Assembly (NCBI GenBank): GCA_963966185.1
Contig: CAWZYM010000310.1
Coordinates: forward strand, 1-64,000
DNA from: Rhabditoides inermis
Lineage: Eukaryota; Nematoda; Chromadorea; Rhabditida; Rhabditidae
DNA length: 64,000 nucleotides
Direction: 5' to 3'
The notes beneath the pieces were generated by a model. That model saw only the letters and a program-made list of their open reading frames with translations, had not been told where the DNA came from and ran no database searches. The position numbers and the translations under genes were made by a program. This document shows positions 11,215 to 22,280 of this stretch, one piece after another. Position 1 is the stretch's first letter; each line of letters starts with the position of its first letter.

Positions 11215-12892
11215 GCTGTTCTACTCACTTGACTATGCTCTCTTTTATTTGCCTAGGCATTTTCGCAGTTGGTACGACCGAACCAAACGATATGAGAACG
11301 ACAGGCTTGGATGTCTGAAATGATTGTGAAAGATTTGGAAGACCATGAACGGTTACCTGATTGAAAATCGCTCCGAAGCGCTCGTCCAATACTCCGGGCT
11401 TTCCAATAGCCACGCCTCCAACGTCAACGACCTAAAAACGGATCGAGGTGATGGTTCAATATAAACGACAAGCGTACCTTATAGTTACTCGTACGTGGGA
11501 AGTCGAGTACCTCATCCGTGTTGCTCAGCATGTGTCCCATTCGACGATATCCCACATCATCCATCGACACATCGTACCCCGCACCCCGAGCCACATCCTC
11601 AACAAAACACCCTTGACTTGTTTTTTTTCTATACTTCCTCTCGGCGCTACCCATAAGACCGGGGCAATGGATGTGCTTTCTAAACATATGATTATGAAAT
11701 AGCGATACCGAATAAAGTATTTGATTTGATTTGATTTGTGACAAAAAGCATACCTCGTACTGATCGGCGACCATGCGCTTGGCAAGGACTCGAGTGGAGG
11801 CATACACGACAAAGTTGAAGACACGCTCGGGGAAAGTCAATCTGAACAGAGGAGTGTACTCTTGGATTCTTGGAATGTCCCGCCTTCTCACCTGCTGGAG
11901 AAGGCGGTGATGGAAGCGGGCATGAACGAAGGCAGCATGGGGACGTCGAAGAAATGGGATGCGCCGTCGATCATCCCTGTATGCGACGGCTATGTGTTTC
12001 TTTTTCTTGTATTAAATGTTTATTATATTGTTTTTGTACTGTTTTATTGGTTGTGTCTTTTTCAAAACGCACCGACCGCACTGGCGGCAATCTGTTGTGG
12101 TACTCCTGCTGCCTCCATCACCACACTCCCACACAGAACGAACACCTATGCAAGGTTATGAATCGCTATAATCTGACGAACAAGGCCAATAAGGTCATCG
12201 AAGACCTGTGCAAGTGATGAGAGTATATTGCGCTGTGTTTCAGACAACTCACCTCCGATATTCCGATATCGTACTTCTCCCGGCGAATCTCCTTGATGAG
12301 ATCGGATCTGTAGAGTGATCAATCAACCAAATTGTTCTTACAGTTTACTTACACATACAGTACCTGTTCATGACATCGCGGCATAGTCCGATCTGCAGGC
12401 GGGAGAACTCCAGTGTGAGATCCATGTTCTTTTTCAAGTTGGACTGAAAGGTCTATTTCAAACAGTTTCACGAAATAGTTCTTACATGCATGCTCCAGAA
12501 GTCTAGCTGGTGCTCAACTGCGTCCAGGTCTCTCTCCGTTCGAATGAGAGGGGTCAACTCCCGCGCCAGCGACGGAGACTTGGCCTGCAGCGGATCTCTC
12601 TCTCTCCCCCCCCCTCTCTCTCCCTTCCTCTCTCTTCCACTCTCTCTCACTCGTTCTCTCTGTCTCTCTCTCACCTTGTAGTCCCTCTTGGATCCGTAGA
12701 ACGGGCGGTACACTGTCTGAATGGATACTGTAACTCGTTTTCACCGTAACACTCACCACATGATGTCCTCTCTCTGCCAACACGTCAGCTATTGATGCTA
12801 GAAAATCGGTGTGGGAGTATCCGAGAGGAGCTGAGTAGATCATGATCTTCAGTGGACTCGAAGTCTTCTGCAGGTTGACTGACTGAAAATCA

Positions 12893-12924
<32 letters not shown>

Positions 12925-13026
12925 CCCTCTCTCCCACTATCTCTCGCCACTCGGCAGTGTGTTTACCTGGTCAATACTGGTGAGGTAACCATAGCAAACG
13001 GTCAATAATGTGAGTAGGAAAAGCAT
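10037..13026 (-). CDS. UDP-glucuronosyltransferase (UGT family), complete
   Basis: About seventeen exons on the minus strand encode roughly 540 residues, the normal UGT length. Exon 1 (13026-12967) is a signal peptide, MLFLLTLLTVCYGYL. The N-terminal half has the acceptor-binding fold pattern (LKIMIYSAPLGYSHTDF, VLAERGHHV, YDIGISE, then a CG and an EAAGVP segment). The C-terminal half carries the sugar-nucleotide region: PVVLISFGSVVP, FPSFHFIWKF, LTPWLQQKELL, and the signature FVSHAGMNSVLEIATSGTP ending FGDQYR. The last exon encodes a transmembrane helix (VVAFLLLSLILVVYSIY) and a short basic tail, as expected for an ER enzyme with a lumenal catalytic domain. The family moves glucose or glucuronic acid from UDP-sugar to small lipophilic compounds. 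The signature His is SHAG rather than THGG; the His is kept. One intron carries a LINE 3' fragment. A GATA site and a TATA-like box lie just upstream. Confidence 0.9.
11622..11745 (+). mobile_element. LINE 3'-end fragment with TTGAT-repeat tail in a UGT intron
   Basis: The stretch ends AATAAAGTATTTGATTTGATT plus further ATTTG units. An AATAAA followed by a short tandem tail is typical of CR1/jockey-type LINE 3' ends. It lies antisense in the UGT intron between the exons ending DQYE and beginning DVARGAG. Confidence 0.5.
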
Positions 13027-13057
13027 GAGAGTATGAGTATGTGAGGCATGAGCAGAC

Positions 13058-13081
13058 TCCTTTTTATGCGCGTTCTTATCA
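13058..13081 (-). promoter_or_regulatory. UGT core promoter: TGATAAG and TATA-like box
   Basis: On the coding strand TGATAAG (13081-13075) is followed by GCATAAAAAGG (13068-13058), about 32 bp before the ATG at 13026. The geometry implies a very short 5' UTR and a GATA-dependent, probably intestinal, promoter. The function is inferred from motif and spacing. Confidence 0.5.
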
Positions 13082-14088
13082 TTGCTTGTTCTCATTTGAC
13101 TGCGTCACAGGGAGTGCGTGGGGAGAGAGAGCCATATGACAGTGCACCTTTCATATTCAATCTCACAATCAAACACACAACTGATAAACAGTTTGGAACG
13201 CCGCGGTCATCAACTGGTATCACAGATTGTACCTGTCGAGTGTCGATGCTTCGAGGGATTTGAGGCAAATAAAAGGTATATGAGAAGCATTCGATCCCTA
13301 TATTCCACTGTCTCCCTTTCACGTGGTCACTTTGGCTGATGGATCTGTCTGGCCATCGCCTATTGCCTCGCTCGTTGGTCTTATTGGCTGATGCGCCGTC
13401 ACAAGCCCCTCTTTCGCCGCTCCTGACCAAAGAGCAATATGTGTACCGCCCGTCGTTGCTCAGTCGTCACATACAAAACGTTCGAAACAATAGAAAGATA
13501 TGAGAGTGATTATGTTTCGTGGTCAATGATAAGATCACCACCCCCGATGATAATACAGTGTAGTGCGTTTTTGGTACTTGGGACTTAGAAGTTCAGTGTT
13601 TGCATGTACTTTTAGATACCAAACGAAACTTTTTCTTTATCGAAGCATCCGAGTATTTCTGAAAAATCACTTTGTACATGTAATTCGACGTATTCACCTG
13701 AAACGAAAAATAAGGAAACAGAGTTATAAGGAATGCGTTCCTTATATACTCGTTTGGTAAAGATTAAGGGTGGTCAGCCACATCGCTTGAACTCGCAATC
13801 CCAGACTGAAAGAGATCACAATCAGAGCATGGAAGAAGAGCTGAAAGAAGAGGAGAGTGAGTTCCGATCACGCTGCCCCGTCAAAGTGCAATGACCTCAC
13901 TTTGCAGCGGTCATCCGCCAGGATCCTATTTCAACTCACTCTGGGTGGTCTCTTAGTTCCAGAAAATCAACCCATCCCATATTCAATTGGTTTGGAACGC
14001 TCATGCAAGGGTGAGCGAGAGCGAGAGAGCAGTGCGGACATTATTAATGTGCAGGACGGGGCCAACTGGCGTGAAGCGAGTAGAGTTA

Positions 14089-14131
<43 letters not shown>

Positions 14132-14314
14132 GGGAGGATACGCGAGTGAGAGTGAGAGAGGAGGGGAGGACACCTGACCGCGGGAAGCGCGGCGGGAAAA
14201 AAAGAGTGATATCCCACATCGGGTCACTCTCTCCCTCTTTTTCCCTCTCTCCTTCTCGCGAAGGCTCACAGAGTGCGAGTCTCTCACTCTGCAACTCACC
14301 GCCACACTTTCGAT
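13082..14314. other. Intergenic region upstream of the divergent UGT and GILT genes
   Basis: This 1.2-kb stretch separates the minus-strand UGT from the plus-strand GILT gene and should hold both promoters. I see a GA microsatellite near 14090-14127, scattered GA-rich sequence and no conserved exon. Confidence 0.5.
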
Positions 14315-14979
14315 ATGCGGACAACGCTTCTCGCCATTTGCGTTTTAGCGCAGGTTTGTAATGTATTTATTAAATATTGATCTATAATGTTTTTGTAATG
14401 TCCCAAATTCAGGTTGTTGTGGCGCAATACCACAACCAACAACAACAGTACCCGGTGAAGGTGAGTTGTTTACTCTTGTGTTTATTCCCGTGTCCAGCTA
14501 GAAGCCTAGAAGACACGACTCTTGAGAGACCAATTGCATAGTATAGTTGTGATAGTGATTACATCGCTGATTGCTGATAGCAGACTCTGTACTAGACGCA
14601 ACGTGAGTACGCGCTTGCCACATCATTGCTGGTAAATAAGACGGGTAGACTGAGAGAGAGGGAATGAAAGAGACAAAGAGAGAGTAAGAAAGAGGGATTT
14701 CAGGCCACATACCAAGCCGGTCAGTACAACAGCCAGACATATCAGCAGCAGTTGCAGCAGGTATGTTATCAATGGTTATCACTGACTCATAACTCTCGCC
14801 TTCAATTATTGCTCACATTTCTTCGCCGCCCTCACGCTTATCTGACAACATGAAGAAAAAAAAACCAAAATGTGTGTTCTACTGGTTCTACTTTATTATT
14901 CTCTTTTTGGATCAGTCGGGTACAAAACATGGAAACGATGATGAATGAACATGTAGGGATGAAATGAAAGAGGTGGAAT

Positions 14980-15029
<50 letters not shown>

Positions 15030-16381
15030 AGATGAGAGAAGAGAGAGAGAGAGAGGGAGAGAGAGAGAGTCTCTTCCTCTCTAGCAGCACCAGCAGTTTC
15101 ACCAGCAGCAGTCGGCGGCGGCCGGGCACCAGCAGAGGCAGCACAGACAGAGGACCCCCTACGCAAAGCCCACTCCCGCTCCCTACAAGGTAAGTTTCAA
15201 ATCTCAAACGTTTATTTGGAGTTGCAAACATGATCATGACACGTACAATATCTTCTCTTTGGGGCAAAAATAAGGTACGTACGAGAGCTCATTAATAACA
15301 ATAAGTTACACCACAAGGATGCGTCACACATGAAATGCCTGTGAACAATGACAATGGAGGGACAGCAGTAGAGTACTAGATGGTATGGCTCTAGAAAACC
15401 AGCAATGAGAATCCACGATGACGGTGTGTCTTCTGGCTAGCGGCTGACAACGTGTCAGGGTGGTCGCCAACCCACCGCGGTAGCGGAACTTCTTTAGGCC
15501 CACGGGCGGCATCGAACCCGTGACTTTCGATTGAGAGCCGCGCACACATCCACTGCGCTACCGCCGCGCACGTTTAATGAGTTCTTCGCGTATATGTTTC
15601 TTCGAAATTGTAAAATTGATGATAAACACGGCGAAATGAGTGATAATACGGAGGTTAATAGGCTCTCTCTTTTCTTGTCTTGCTGCATTTTTTTAAAAGT
15701 TTATAATAAATAAAGCCCGGCCTCTATATACGCGTGAGCTCTTTCTTTTCTCCATTCTCTTTCACTGTACCATTTGAATGGCGCCCTATTTGACCATCAC
15801 CTCCCTCTTTTTGTGCGTACTATACACATCTGGCGTATTCCTTTTTCTATGGCAGCTGTGAGTCAGCTATGAGTGGATGCACTGAAAACAGTGTGAGAGT
15901 GGATCTGCAACAACGCAGCGAATCGAAGGAGAAGGTCGCACACACCGCAATTGATCACTCTAATCACCCACATTTATCAAGCGCCCTTGCGAGTGCGAGG
16001 CTAGTGGCTAGTCCTCAACAGCGAGAATGCGATTTATGAGCTGCCCCCGACTCGCACGAAAATAACAAGAAATAGCGCAAAAATCAGTTTGAAGAACTTC
16101 AATGTACTTTTTCAGCAGCCGTACAAGGCGAATGCGGCATACAACCGACCCACCACCAGTCAACAGCATCAGCAGAGACAGGTAGAGAGAGAAAGAGAGA
16201 AAGAGAAAGAGAGAGAGAGAGAGAGCGAGAGAGCGAGAGAAAGGGGGGGGGGAGAGAGTGAGAGAGAGGGAGAGAGATAGAGAAAGAAAGAGAGAGAGAT
16301 TTGTTTTAGCAGCAGCTCCAGCAGCAACAGCTCGCGGCGCAGCAGAGGCAGCAGAGCCGCACCCAGATACAGGCACGTCTT

Positions 16382-16416
<35 letters not shown>

Positions 16417-16736
16417 TGCACTACCTTCTCCTTTACTCGGTCTGTCTGCCTATATCTTCTTCTCCACTCACCTTCTGACTGATATTGAACGACGGTTGTA
16501 CGAGACTTGTTGCGTTCACTCTTCAACATATTGCAGGCAGTCTCCAATGGCGCACACAACGCACCACACATCAACTACAAGGTAAGCCAAAACCTTCATC
16601 ACTTTCGTGTTTCATGAAAAAATGCACTGTCTTCTGCAGGCGCCGACGCACCAGTCGTATCATGTGCCTCTTCCCCAGCCACAGGCCGCGCCCCACAGAA
16701 CCACCGCGCACCAGCAGATACAGGTTCGACCTGCTG

Positions 16737-16794
<58 letters not shown>

Positions 16795-17565
16795 CTCTAC
16801 CTCTCTCCCTTCCTCTTTCTCTCTTTATCTCTGTGTCTCTTTCTCCGTTTATCTGATTTTTTACTAAACTGTGGGAATTGTAGCGATTGTGGTGTGGAGA
16901 GTTGAAGTTCCATCTTTTTCCAGAAACACTCCGTGTCTTCTATGAACACGAGTCCTTCTCGCTCTTCCCACGCCGGATGCGACCTCCCGCCCGATCTATG
17001 GTAGTTAGATCTTCGCCATCTTTTTCATAATTGTCTTCTCCAATTCCCCCTCTTTTCCCAGGTGTGACAGTCCTCAATCCGCCGAGTCATGCGGAGTCAC
17101 CCAGCAATGCCAGGCTCTCAGAAGACAGGTGTGGTCACTTGTTTTCTTACAAGTCTCTTTTGTTGTTTCTTTGTACGCAGCTGTATCCGTTCAGGCGCGT
17201 CCCCTCAAGCTCACCCTCATCTACGAGGCACTCTGCCCATACTGCCAGGTAAAGAAAGAGTAACAAACAACAACTACTACTAGTAGTAGTAATAGTAAAC
17301 TAGTATTAATAAACACCCATATACCTTGCAGAAGTTCATCTCGAACCAGCTGGGAGCGATCTTCAACCAGTTCCGCGGACAGTTCGAACTCGAGATGGTA
17401 CCGTGGGGAAACGCCAGGATACTCAAGGTAGTTTGTAGTTTGTAGTTTACTCAGTATGTGTTTTGAACTGTAGTTTGTAACTTGCTTCTCACGTTTTTGC
17501 CGGTTCAGTGAGACTTCCTCGTGAACGCAGTAGATCATTGGTGGTCAGTGTTTCGGAAGAAAGGG

Positions 17566-17604
<39 letters not shown>

Positions 17605-18851
17605 GTGGGGCAAGTGCCCCGCGGGGGCAATCAGTGCAAAACGCGAGACGAAATGAGGTGATAAAACGAGAGAGAGATTGTGGGTTGAGTGATATGAGAG
17701 ATATTGCAAAGGCGCGAGAGGTGATCATTTGGGAGAAAACCCATCAGATAAAATAACGATTTATAACTAATCATATATACAAATTTCGGCCGTGAAGCTT
17801 TTCACACCCGAAACGACTTTTGTCTTTCTCAGTCTTACCTATTTTGTTTTGTTATCGCACATATGCGTTTACAATATGTCCAGATGAAAAGTGTTTTCTA
17901 GGACGGTTCGTTTTCGTGCAACCACGGCAAGAAGGAGTGTGATGCGAATAAACTGCAGAGTTGCGCCATCGATGTGATGAAGGTGTGTATATGTGATTCC
18001 ATCTCCTCCCAAGCATAGCTGTCGTATCTTGTTCAACCACCTAACAAAAGGGAAATAAAATAAGCCAAATAGATTGTTGTGATGCAAGTCAAAGCGGTAG
18101 TTTCGATACGTTCTGATGCAGAACAGAAGTGAAGTGTTGTCCTCTTTCACAGGTGAAAGGCGCCCTTCCGTTCATCGTGTGTCTGGAGAGGGCCATTCAG
18201 ACCACCCACATTGAAGGCGCCATTCAACAGTGCCAGAGCCTCATTCGAGCAAACTACAGGCAGATCAGGTGCGTGATTTTCAGTATCTTTTGTGAATTTA
18301 ATACTTTCCGATTGAGCTTTGAATATGAACACCTGTTGAATATTGAATATTGTTTCATACATGAATTGACCGCCTATCTATTGCACGCACTTTCTTTCTT
18401 AATGAGCTTGTTACGATGTAGATATACATGTAACATTTTGAAGTGCAATTCTGTTGCAGGCAGTGTTACGACGGAGAGCGCGGGATGGCCCTGCAGAGAG
18501 AGGCGGCCAGGATCACAATGACCACCAGACCCAATGCCATCGTCGAGGTGGGCTCTCCCCTCTTCTCCTCCTTTTCTCTCCTGCTCCTGCTTCTCCTTCC
18601 CTCTCTATTTATCTCTCTTCCCCGATATATCGCCTCTTTGCCTTCTTTTCTCGGGTACGTTTCACAATTGCTTCAATATGTCCACGTACTTTATCTAATA
18701 AGTAATATAATTTTGTCATTCATTTCACATATGTCTTTAGGTCCCGTACCTGCTGATCAACGACTACACCCCAAATGTGGACAACAACAACCTGAACATC
18801 ATGATGCTCCCGCAGCTGCTCAACAAGTGGACCAAGCTGTACAGGGCATGA
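14315..18851 (+). CDS. GILT-family thiol reductase with long Gln/His-rich N-terminal extension
   Basis: The start is an ATG with signal peptide (MRTTLLAICVLAQVVVAQ). About eight phase-0 exons then encode a Gln/His/Ala-rich low-complexity segment of roughly 170 residues. A GILT protein follows, with a SapA-like segment (CDLPPDLWCDS, then CGV..QC), the active-site CPYC motif (EALCPYCQKF), VPWGNA, the family signature CNHGKKECDANKLQSC, and the C-terminal region VPYLLINDYTPN to the stop at 18851. GILT enzymes reduce disulphides in the lysosome or phagosome and act in antigen processing and pathogen defence. Q-rich GILT proteins exist in nematodes (the C. elegans pqn class, from memory), so the fusion may be conserved rather than new. 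One intron has a GC donor (16373). AATAAA is at 19031. A SINE-like tRNA core lies in the intron at 15.5 kb. Confidence 0.9.
15500..15567 (-). repeat. tRNA-derived SINE-like core in a GILT intron
   Basis: On the minus strand an A-box-like TAGCGCAGTGGATG is followed about 40 nt later by a B box GGGTTCGATGCC. The ends are GC-rich but pair imperfectly, and no clean anticodon stem forms. This fits a pol III-driven SINE head or tRNA pseudogene, not a functional tRNA. Confidence 0.55.
16373..16374 (+). other. Non-canonical GC splice donor in the GILT gene
   Basis: The exon ending CAGATACAG is followed by GCACGT, and the next exon (AVSNGAH) needs phase 0. The nearby GT (CAC|GTCTTT) would break the frame. 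A similar exon end at about 16722 (CAGATACAG) uses an ordinary GT donor. Confidence 0.6.
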
Positions 18852-19281
18852 AACGCACACGCCTGAAACGTACCCACGTGAAACGTTTCCACCGTTGTTT
18901 TGTTGCCCTCCCTACCACTCACAACGATGATCTTTCGATGACGTTTTCAACTTTTCATGCTCCAAAATTATCCGAGACTTTTGTATTTTGAGAATCAGTG
19001 TGCGGATGATCTGTATGTGAACGTGAAGTGAATAAAAAGTTTTCAAATCTTTAGACTCACGACGTGCTTACGTGCTCACGACCTGATTACAGATTCACTT
19101 ACATGAACTATTGTTGGATCACGATTTAGTACTGTTCACAGCTTTTGATTGCAGTAGTCGACTGAACAATACTTCGGAAATAGATGATTCTAGAATAACC
19201 ACCAAAATTTTTATGGCCACCAAACAATGACTCACCAAGAATGATGCTAGTTTGTAGGTCCAAGGGCCGCCCGCAGACTTG
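18852..19281. other. GILT 3' flank and lectin A upstream region
   Basis: AATAAA at 19031-19036 is the likely GILT poly(A) signal. From about 19140 the sequence is shared with about 21925 onward, the upstream part of the lectin tandem duplication. Confidence 0.6.
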
Positions 19282-19356
19282 CGATAAGCAACCAAGCTGG
19301 ATCACCCGCATGTGATAAGACTACAAACGGCTGCGAGCTTCAATCGGTTTATAAAG
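19282..19356 (+). promoter_or_regulatory. Lectin A promoter: two GATA sites and TTTATAAAG
   Basis: CGATAAG (19282-19288) and TGATAAGA (19313-19320) precede TTTATAAAG (19348-19356). The block is conserved in front of lectin B at 22045-22131. WGATAR sites near a TATA box indicate GATA-factor control, probably intestinal; this is inference from motifs. Confidence 0.6.
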
Positions 19357-19505
19357 AACCGCCGCGATCATAGGTATCCATTATCTTTTTTCGTCCTTGA
19401 TATACAGATATAATTATAATGTGTTTAGTTTACGCTGCTACTCGCACTCTTTACCGTAACTGCAAACTTCATTCATCACAGTCATTCTCACCACACTGTT
19501 TCAGG

Positions 19506-21271
19506 ATGTTGCTCCTTCTCGTCCTCTCTTCAGCGGCTCTCTTCCTTGCCGATCCCTGTCCCCGCGGAGGAGACTACAATGAGCTCACCGACGAGTGCAT
19601 CTCTGTGAGTATCAGTTATCAGTTCATGGACAATGTGTCCAACTCTCCTATCCAGTTCTCCACCACTCCCCTCTCCTTCGTGCAAGCAGCTCGCGATTGT
19701 GTCTCCAAGGGCGGAAGTCTTCCCAAGATCGGCAGCGCATTCGAGAATGTCTACATCTCTGGTGGGGAGAAATTCATAAACATACACATATAATGAAGAA
19801 CTTTTAACTGCATATTATCGATTAGTTTAGGACTTGCTCCGCACATGCTGACGACGGACGATTTCTGGGTGGGCGGCAGCTGGCAACAGGGAGAGTGGAT
19901 GTGGGCAGACTGGACCGCCCTCACATACACACACTGGGCTCCCGGTGAGTGCAATCGCGGAAGAAAATCTTTTGAGACCGCTGTGAAAAAAACTTTATAT
20001 GGGTGGGTAAAATCAGGACTTTCCCGAATACAATTAATGGAGATGACGTAATGCTATTGCAGAGGAAAACTAAGCATTAGAAAAGTAGCTAGTGTGAAAC
20101 GTACACTGATACAAACGTATGATTTCGCTGTGAAAGCCATTACATATTACATAAGCAATAACTACATTGTGTACAGTTCTTCTTTTGATTTTCTACAAGT
20201 TTCTTAACAGAATTTCAGGCCAACCGGGAGCTGCGGACGGCAACCACTCGTGTATGGCAATGCAGGTGCACGGAGGAAAGTGGCAGGCACAGAATTGCGG
20301 GGTGAGATGAGAGAGGGAGAAGGCGAGAGAAGGAGTGAGAGAGAGAGAGAGAAAGATGAAGAGAGAGAGAGAGAGAAAGATGAAGAGAGAGAGAGAGAGC
20401 GAGAGAGAAAGAACGAGAAAGAGAGAGCGAGTTTCAGTCTACCAAGCCGTATGTGTGTGCTTCGCCCGCATTCAACCCCAATGGCACAGTGACCTGCCCG
20501 ACTCTGCCCACCACTCCCATGCCCACACCTGTTCACTACAAGGTATGTGTCTCCACTCTTCTCACTCTCCATCCCCCTCTCCCATCTCTCACTTTCTTTC
20601 TTTTCAGCCCAAGTGTGACCAGTACTGGCAGTACTACGCTCCTACCGATAGCTGCTACAGGGTATATCTATACATTCTTACGTTTTCAGTTATACGTTTC
20701 AATTCGCCGTTTTAAACGCAACCTTGTCATTCAAACAAGTCTGTATTTGTGTTGATCATACTGTATTCGTGTAGAAAAATCATAGTTCATTAGTGTATGA
20801 TGAATCTTCAGGCTCACTGGGAGGACGTTCGCGCGTTCTCTGTGGCAGAGTCGCTATGCGCAAACGTGAGCGCCCATCTTGCGTCCATTCACAGCAAAGG
20901 AGAATCCCAGTTCATCAACGGTAAGGCCTAATTCTGGAAAGCGACAGTTCCTAATGGTGTGTGGTTGCAGGAATGATCCTGAACAACTACATGTGGACGT
21001 CTATCTCGTACTCTGTCGTCGACAACGAGTGGCATAACACTGACAACACGCCGGTCGACTACGGATGGAACCCCATCTCCGCACCCACCAACGACGGATC
21101 CTTCTACGTCCGACAAAACGTGCGCTCGTCATGTTGCTGACTTGTTCTCCTCTCTTTCACTATTTGTCGCTCTCTGACTCCCTTTTCTTTCAGAAGGACC
21201 GCCGTGAATGGGTGGCGGTGACTCGCGGTGACAGCAACACATACGTGTGCAAGAAGGCTGCCAACTACTGA
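19506..21271 (+). CDS. Secreted double C-type lectin domain protein (lectin A)
   Basis: Nine exons encode 298 residues. The ATG at 19506 follows TTTCAG-G, suggesting a 5'-UTR intron or trans-splice acceptor. The signal peptide is MLLLLVLSSAALFLA. CTLD1 spans exons 1-5 (ECIS, AARDCVSKGGSLPKI, DFWVGGSW, WMWADWT, HSCMAMQ, NCG, PYVC). A Pro/Thr-rich linker leads to CTLD2 (KCDQYWQYYAP, DSCYR, ESLCANVSAHLASIHS, MWTSISY, YVCKKAANY). CTLDs bind carbohydrates or proteins; neither domain has an EPN or QPD calcium-sugar motif, so a classic mannose or galactose site is unlikely. In CTLD2 both cysteines of the inner disulphide are missing: lectin B's YCIRQN and SACND are SFYVRQN and VTRGD here. AATAAA at 21279. 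The gene is a tandem duplicate of lectin B. Confidence 0.88.
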
Positions 21272-21365
21272 GTGTATCAATAAAACGCTTTGTCTCATGT
21301 GATTCTCGAGTATAGAGTTTTTTTGGGACAACTTCATATGAAAATATATTTATCATTTAAAAGAG

Positions 21366-21512
21366 CGAGAGAGAAAGAGGGGTTTCAGGCTTTGGACATA
21401 AATACATACAAAGCCTATTAGTACAACAGCTGGACATATCAGCAGCAGTTGCAACAGGTGTGTTATCACTGGTTATCACGATTCACTGATTATGAAACTC
21501 TCGCTTTCAATC
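21366..21512 (+). pseudogene. Duplicated fragment of a GILT Gln-rich exon and its flanking introns
   Basis: The stretch matches the GILT exon at about 14703-14760 with part of both introns: a TTTCAGG acceptor, AGTACAACAGC, ACATATCAGCAGCAGTTGCA, a CAG then GT donor, and the following TGGTTATCAC. It has base changes and lies alone between two lectin genes, so it is an exon relic. Confidence 0.8.
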
Positions 21513-21513
21513 A

Positions 21514-21920
21514 GTTCAAGAACACAGGTATTGGTATAGTCGGATTGGATCCTATAATATAGCTCAAGAACACAGATATTGGTGACAAGAGAAGACAGCT
21601 CAAGAACAAGTATTGGTGACGAGAGAGCTCAAGAACACAGATATTGGTTACGAGAGAGCTCAAGAACACGGGTATTGGTGACAAGAGAGCTCAAGAACAC
21701 AGGTATTGGTGACGAGAGAGCTCAAGAACACAGATATTCGTGACGAGAGAGCTCAAGAACACAGGTATTGGTGACGAGAGAGCTCAAGAACACAGGTATT
21801 GGTTACGAGAGAGCTCAATAACACAGGTATTGGTGACGAGAGAGCTCAAGAACACAGATATTCGTGACGAGAGAGCTCAAGAACACAGGTATTGGTGACG
21901 AGAACACAGGTATTGGTTAT
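21514..21920 (+). repeat. 31-bp minisatellite, about 12-13 units
   Basis: Units read AGCTCAAGAACACAGGTATT followed by GGTGACGAGAG, with a measured period of 31 bp (for example 21661 to 21692). Early units are truncated and variants include GGGTATT, GATATTCG and GGTTACG. It lies exactly between the two lectin duplication units. Confidence 0.92.
21535..21556 (+). repeat. Solo terminal repeat of the 28.5-kb fold-back element
   Basis: Twenty-two bases from TATAGTCGGATTGG to ATCCTATA match the left end of the element at 28528-28983. They sit inside the first, irregular minisatellite unit. Confidence 0.6.
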
Positions 21921-22044
21921 GTAGTAGATGACAAAACAATACTTCGGAAATATGTGATTTGTGTGATTCTAGAATTCCCACAAGTTTTTACGGCCACTGA
22001 ACCATGACTCACCAAGAATGATGCTAGTTTGTGGGTCCAAGGGC

Positions 22045-22131
22045 CGCCGCAGACTTGCGATAAGCAACAAGCTGGATCACCCGCATGAGATAAGACTACA
22101 AACGGCTGCGAGCTTCAATCGGCTTATAAAG
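22045..22131 (+). promoter_or_regulatory. Lectin B promoter: GATA sites and CTTATAAAG
   Basis: The block is homologous to that of lectin A. The proximal GATA site is AGATAAGA (22088-22095) instead of TGATAAGA, and the TATA-like box is CTTATAAAG (22123-22131). Both changes are single bases, so expression may differ from lectin A. Confidence 0.55.
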
Positions 22132-22280
22132 AACCGCCGCGATCATAGGTATCCATTATCTTTTTTCGTCCTTGATATACAGATATAATTATAATGTGTT
22201 TAGTTTACGCTGCTACTCGCACTCTTTACCGTAACTGCAAATTTCATTCATCACAGTCATTCTCACCACAGTGTTTCAGG

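Larger units (their letters stand above)
19140..21300 (+). repeat. Tandem duplication unit 1 (promoter plus lectin A)
   Basis: This unit aligns with about 21925-24310 from the CAATACTTCGGAAATA block through the promoter, the gene and the AACGCTTTGTCT 3' flank. Exons 1-2 are almost identical. Introns differ by insertions, notably about 300 bp in the second intron of unit 2. Confidence 0.85.

Noticed and set aside
7875..13026. F-box and UGT genes as an operon
   Set aside because: The gap is 344 bp with a microsatellite, and no clear internal trans-splice acceptor was identified before the F-box start; nematode operon spacing is usually about 100 bp.
21514..21920. CRISPR-like array
   Set aside because: The whole 31-bp unit repeats without unique spacers, and this is a eukaryotic genome; it is a minisatellite.
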